Shown one piece after another: positions 62,841 to 64,000 of a stretch of 64,000 bases of DNA; position 1 is the first letter of the stretch; every line of letters begins with the position of its first letter. The notes beneath the pieces are model-generated. The model saw only the letters and a list, made by a program, of their open reading frames with translations. It made no database searches and had not been told where the DNA came from. Source of the stretch: Isoperla grammatica (taxonomy: Eukaryota > Arthropoda > Insecta > Plecoptera > Perlodidae); the NCBI GenBank assembly GCA_945910005.1, contig OX246746.1:11975228-12039227 (forward strand). The letters are read 5' to 3'. The position numbers were made by a program, and so were the translations under genes.

Positions 62841-64000
62841 TGAGACATGCGGTATCCATCACCTTGAGTTCCTGCTACACTGCCTCGCAATCAGGAGAGA
62901 GCAACAAAGGCATAAGGGAACTAACCGGGAGAGTTCAACTCTGAGCTGAGAGGTACTGGCGCGTTCAGCACATTTGCGACATTATTCTGCATGGAAGAGT
63001 TCATGTTTGTTATGCGAAATATTATAATATATTCGTTTATTAATGTAAAAGTGTGAGCTTGACCTTATGTTTATAAAGTGAAATATTCCAATATGTGCAA
63101 TAATAATAATAACAATACGAGATATAGTTTAAATCTAGGAAAAGTTACTGTTCAAATTTTCTGGGTGTTGATTGAAGATGGGTTGACTGAATTGAGCCGA
63201 CATTTTTTTTTTTTAATTTACAGATTAATGTCGTTCAAGTTTCTAGACATAACAAAATGAAAAAGAGCCAAATAGTATAGGTAAATGTGCCATCATGGTA
63301 AATGAGCTTTAAAACTTAACCATTTGTTTAGAAAAGTTACATTAAAGTTTAGCTTCTTGGCTAATTATCTACCACTATTATTTTTTCACACCCTTCGCAC
63401 TTTATGTAAAATTAAATATTACTTAAAATTTGCAATGCTGATAATCCACTTTGAGTAAGCTTGAGGACATGAGGTCATGGAAGTTTACGGTAACCATGGT
63501 ACTTACTTATAGAATACCTGTGATGTGAGATGTGCAGGATGGGTTGATGACGTCACAGCTAGAAGACTCACCAGGATGAACACACCCCTTGAAGGACACC
63601 TACAACGCCCTCATTTTCTCACCCTGAGAACAGCACATTATATTTATTATCATTTCCAGAAACGTATCCAACACTAAAACATATACACTCCTAAACACAC
63701 CTCTTACCATTTTGCATCTCGAGAGGAATTTTTAAAATCATAGCCTGATAAATTCTCAGCACAGAGTTCAAATGCAATAGCTAGCAATTGAATTCAAATC
63801 AATCGTGTAATTATGCAATTCAAATTTGGTGTTACACCTTAGTAGGAAATCATCTGGAATAATTTTATTTGAGAGAGGGTTAACAGGGTTGTGCTGACGG
63901 TAATTGTATTGAAAGGGTGTGTGTGATAAGCATACATAATGAAGCAGAGTATGCACATGTTAGATCTTCACGTTATTGAACCCCCCCAATACCCCAATAG
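62841..64000. other. AT-rich spacer to the window end
   Basis: No exon, transposon or tandem repeat recognised. Confidence 0.5.

Overview
The window looks like intergenic or intronic DNA from an animal nuclear genome, most likely an invertebrate. It is AT-rich, no long open frame has a recognisable product, and the longest frames are low-complexity readings of microsatellites. It is full of eukaryotic repeats: tRNA-derived SINEs, a 5S-rRNA-like SINE, non-LTR retrotransposon 3' ends, hAT DNA transposons with 8-bp target-site duplications, a satellite array and many simple repeats. I cannot name the species; a marine invertebrate is only a guess from the style of the repeats. I see no rRNA gene, no convincing functional tRNA gene, no CRISPR and no prokaryotic operon.

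Layout. 1-18 kb: AT-rich spacer with homopolymer C/G tracts, microsatellites, scattered tRNA-like SINE pieces, a decayed LINE reverse-transcriptase tail near 6.7 kb and a 99-bp MITE-like inverted repeat at 11.06 kb. 18.7-19.4 kb: nine perfectly phased 46-bp minisatellite units running directly into a SINE head, each carrying the SINE's A-box-like motif; a second SINE lies just beyond in the opposite orientation. 20-32 kb: more SINE and LINE debris and long (ATT)n/(TAA)n arrays. 33.09-34.57 kb: a decayed hAT transposon with a recognisable transposase first exon, terminal inverted repeats, a nearly intact 8-bp duplication and an inverted duplication of its right end. 36.0-37.1 kb: a more complex, GC-richer stretch with one weak candidate exon.

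37.11-46.66 kb: the dominant structure, a head-to-tail satellite of about 52 monomers averaging about 184 bp, each with TTACGTAA-type palindromes and a (GACA)n core of variable length; its right half contains higher-order duplications. 46.7-52 kb: a 5S-like SINE, a tRNA-type SINE and a LINE 3' tail. 52.146-52.637 kb: a short non-autonomous hAT element with perfect TIR ends and a perfect 8-bp target duplication. 53-64 kb: mostly featureless AT-rich DNA with an (ATT)n array, a 38-bp near-perfect palindrome, a diverged 150-bp duplication and, near 62.8 kb, a CpG-containing segment with a YY1-like ATGGCG motif and a good splice donor, a possible promoter and first exon.

There is no visible gene network. 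What works together here is repeat biology: retroposon tails apparently seeding (ATT)n arrays, a SINE promoter piece captured in a minisatellite, hAT elements making foldbacks, and a nucleosome-length satellite evolving by unequal exchange.
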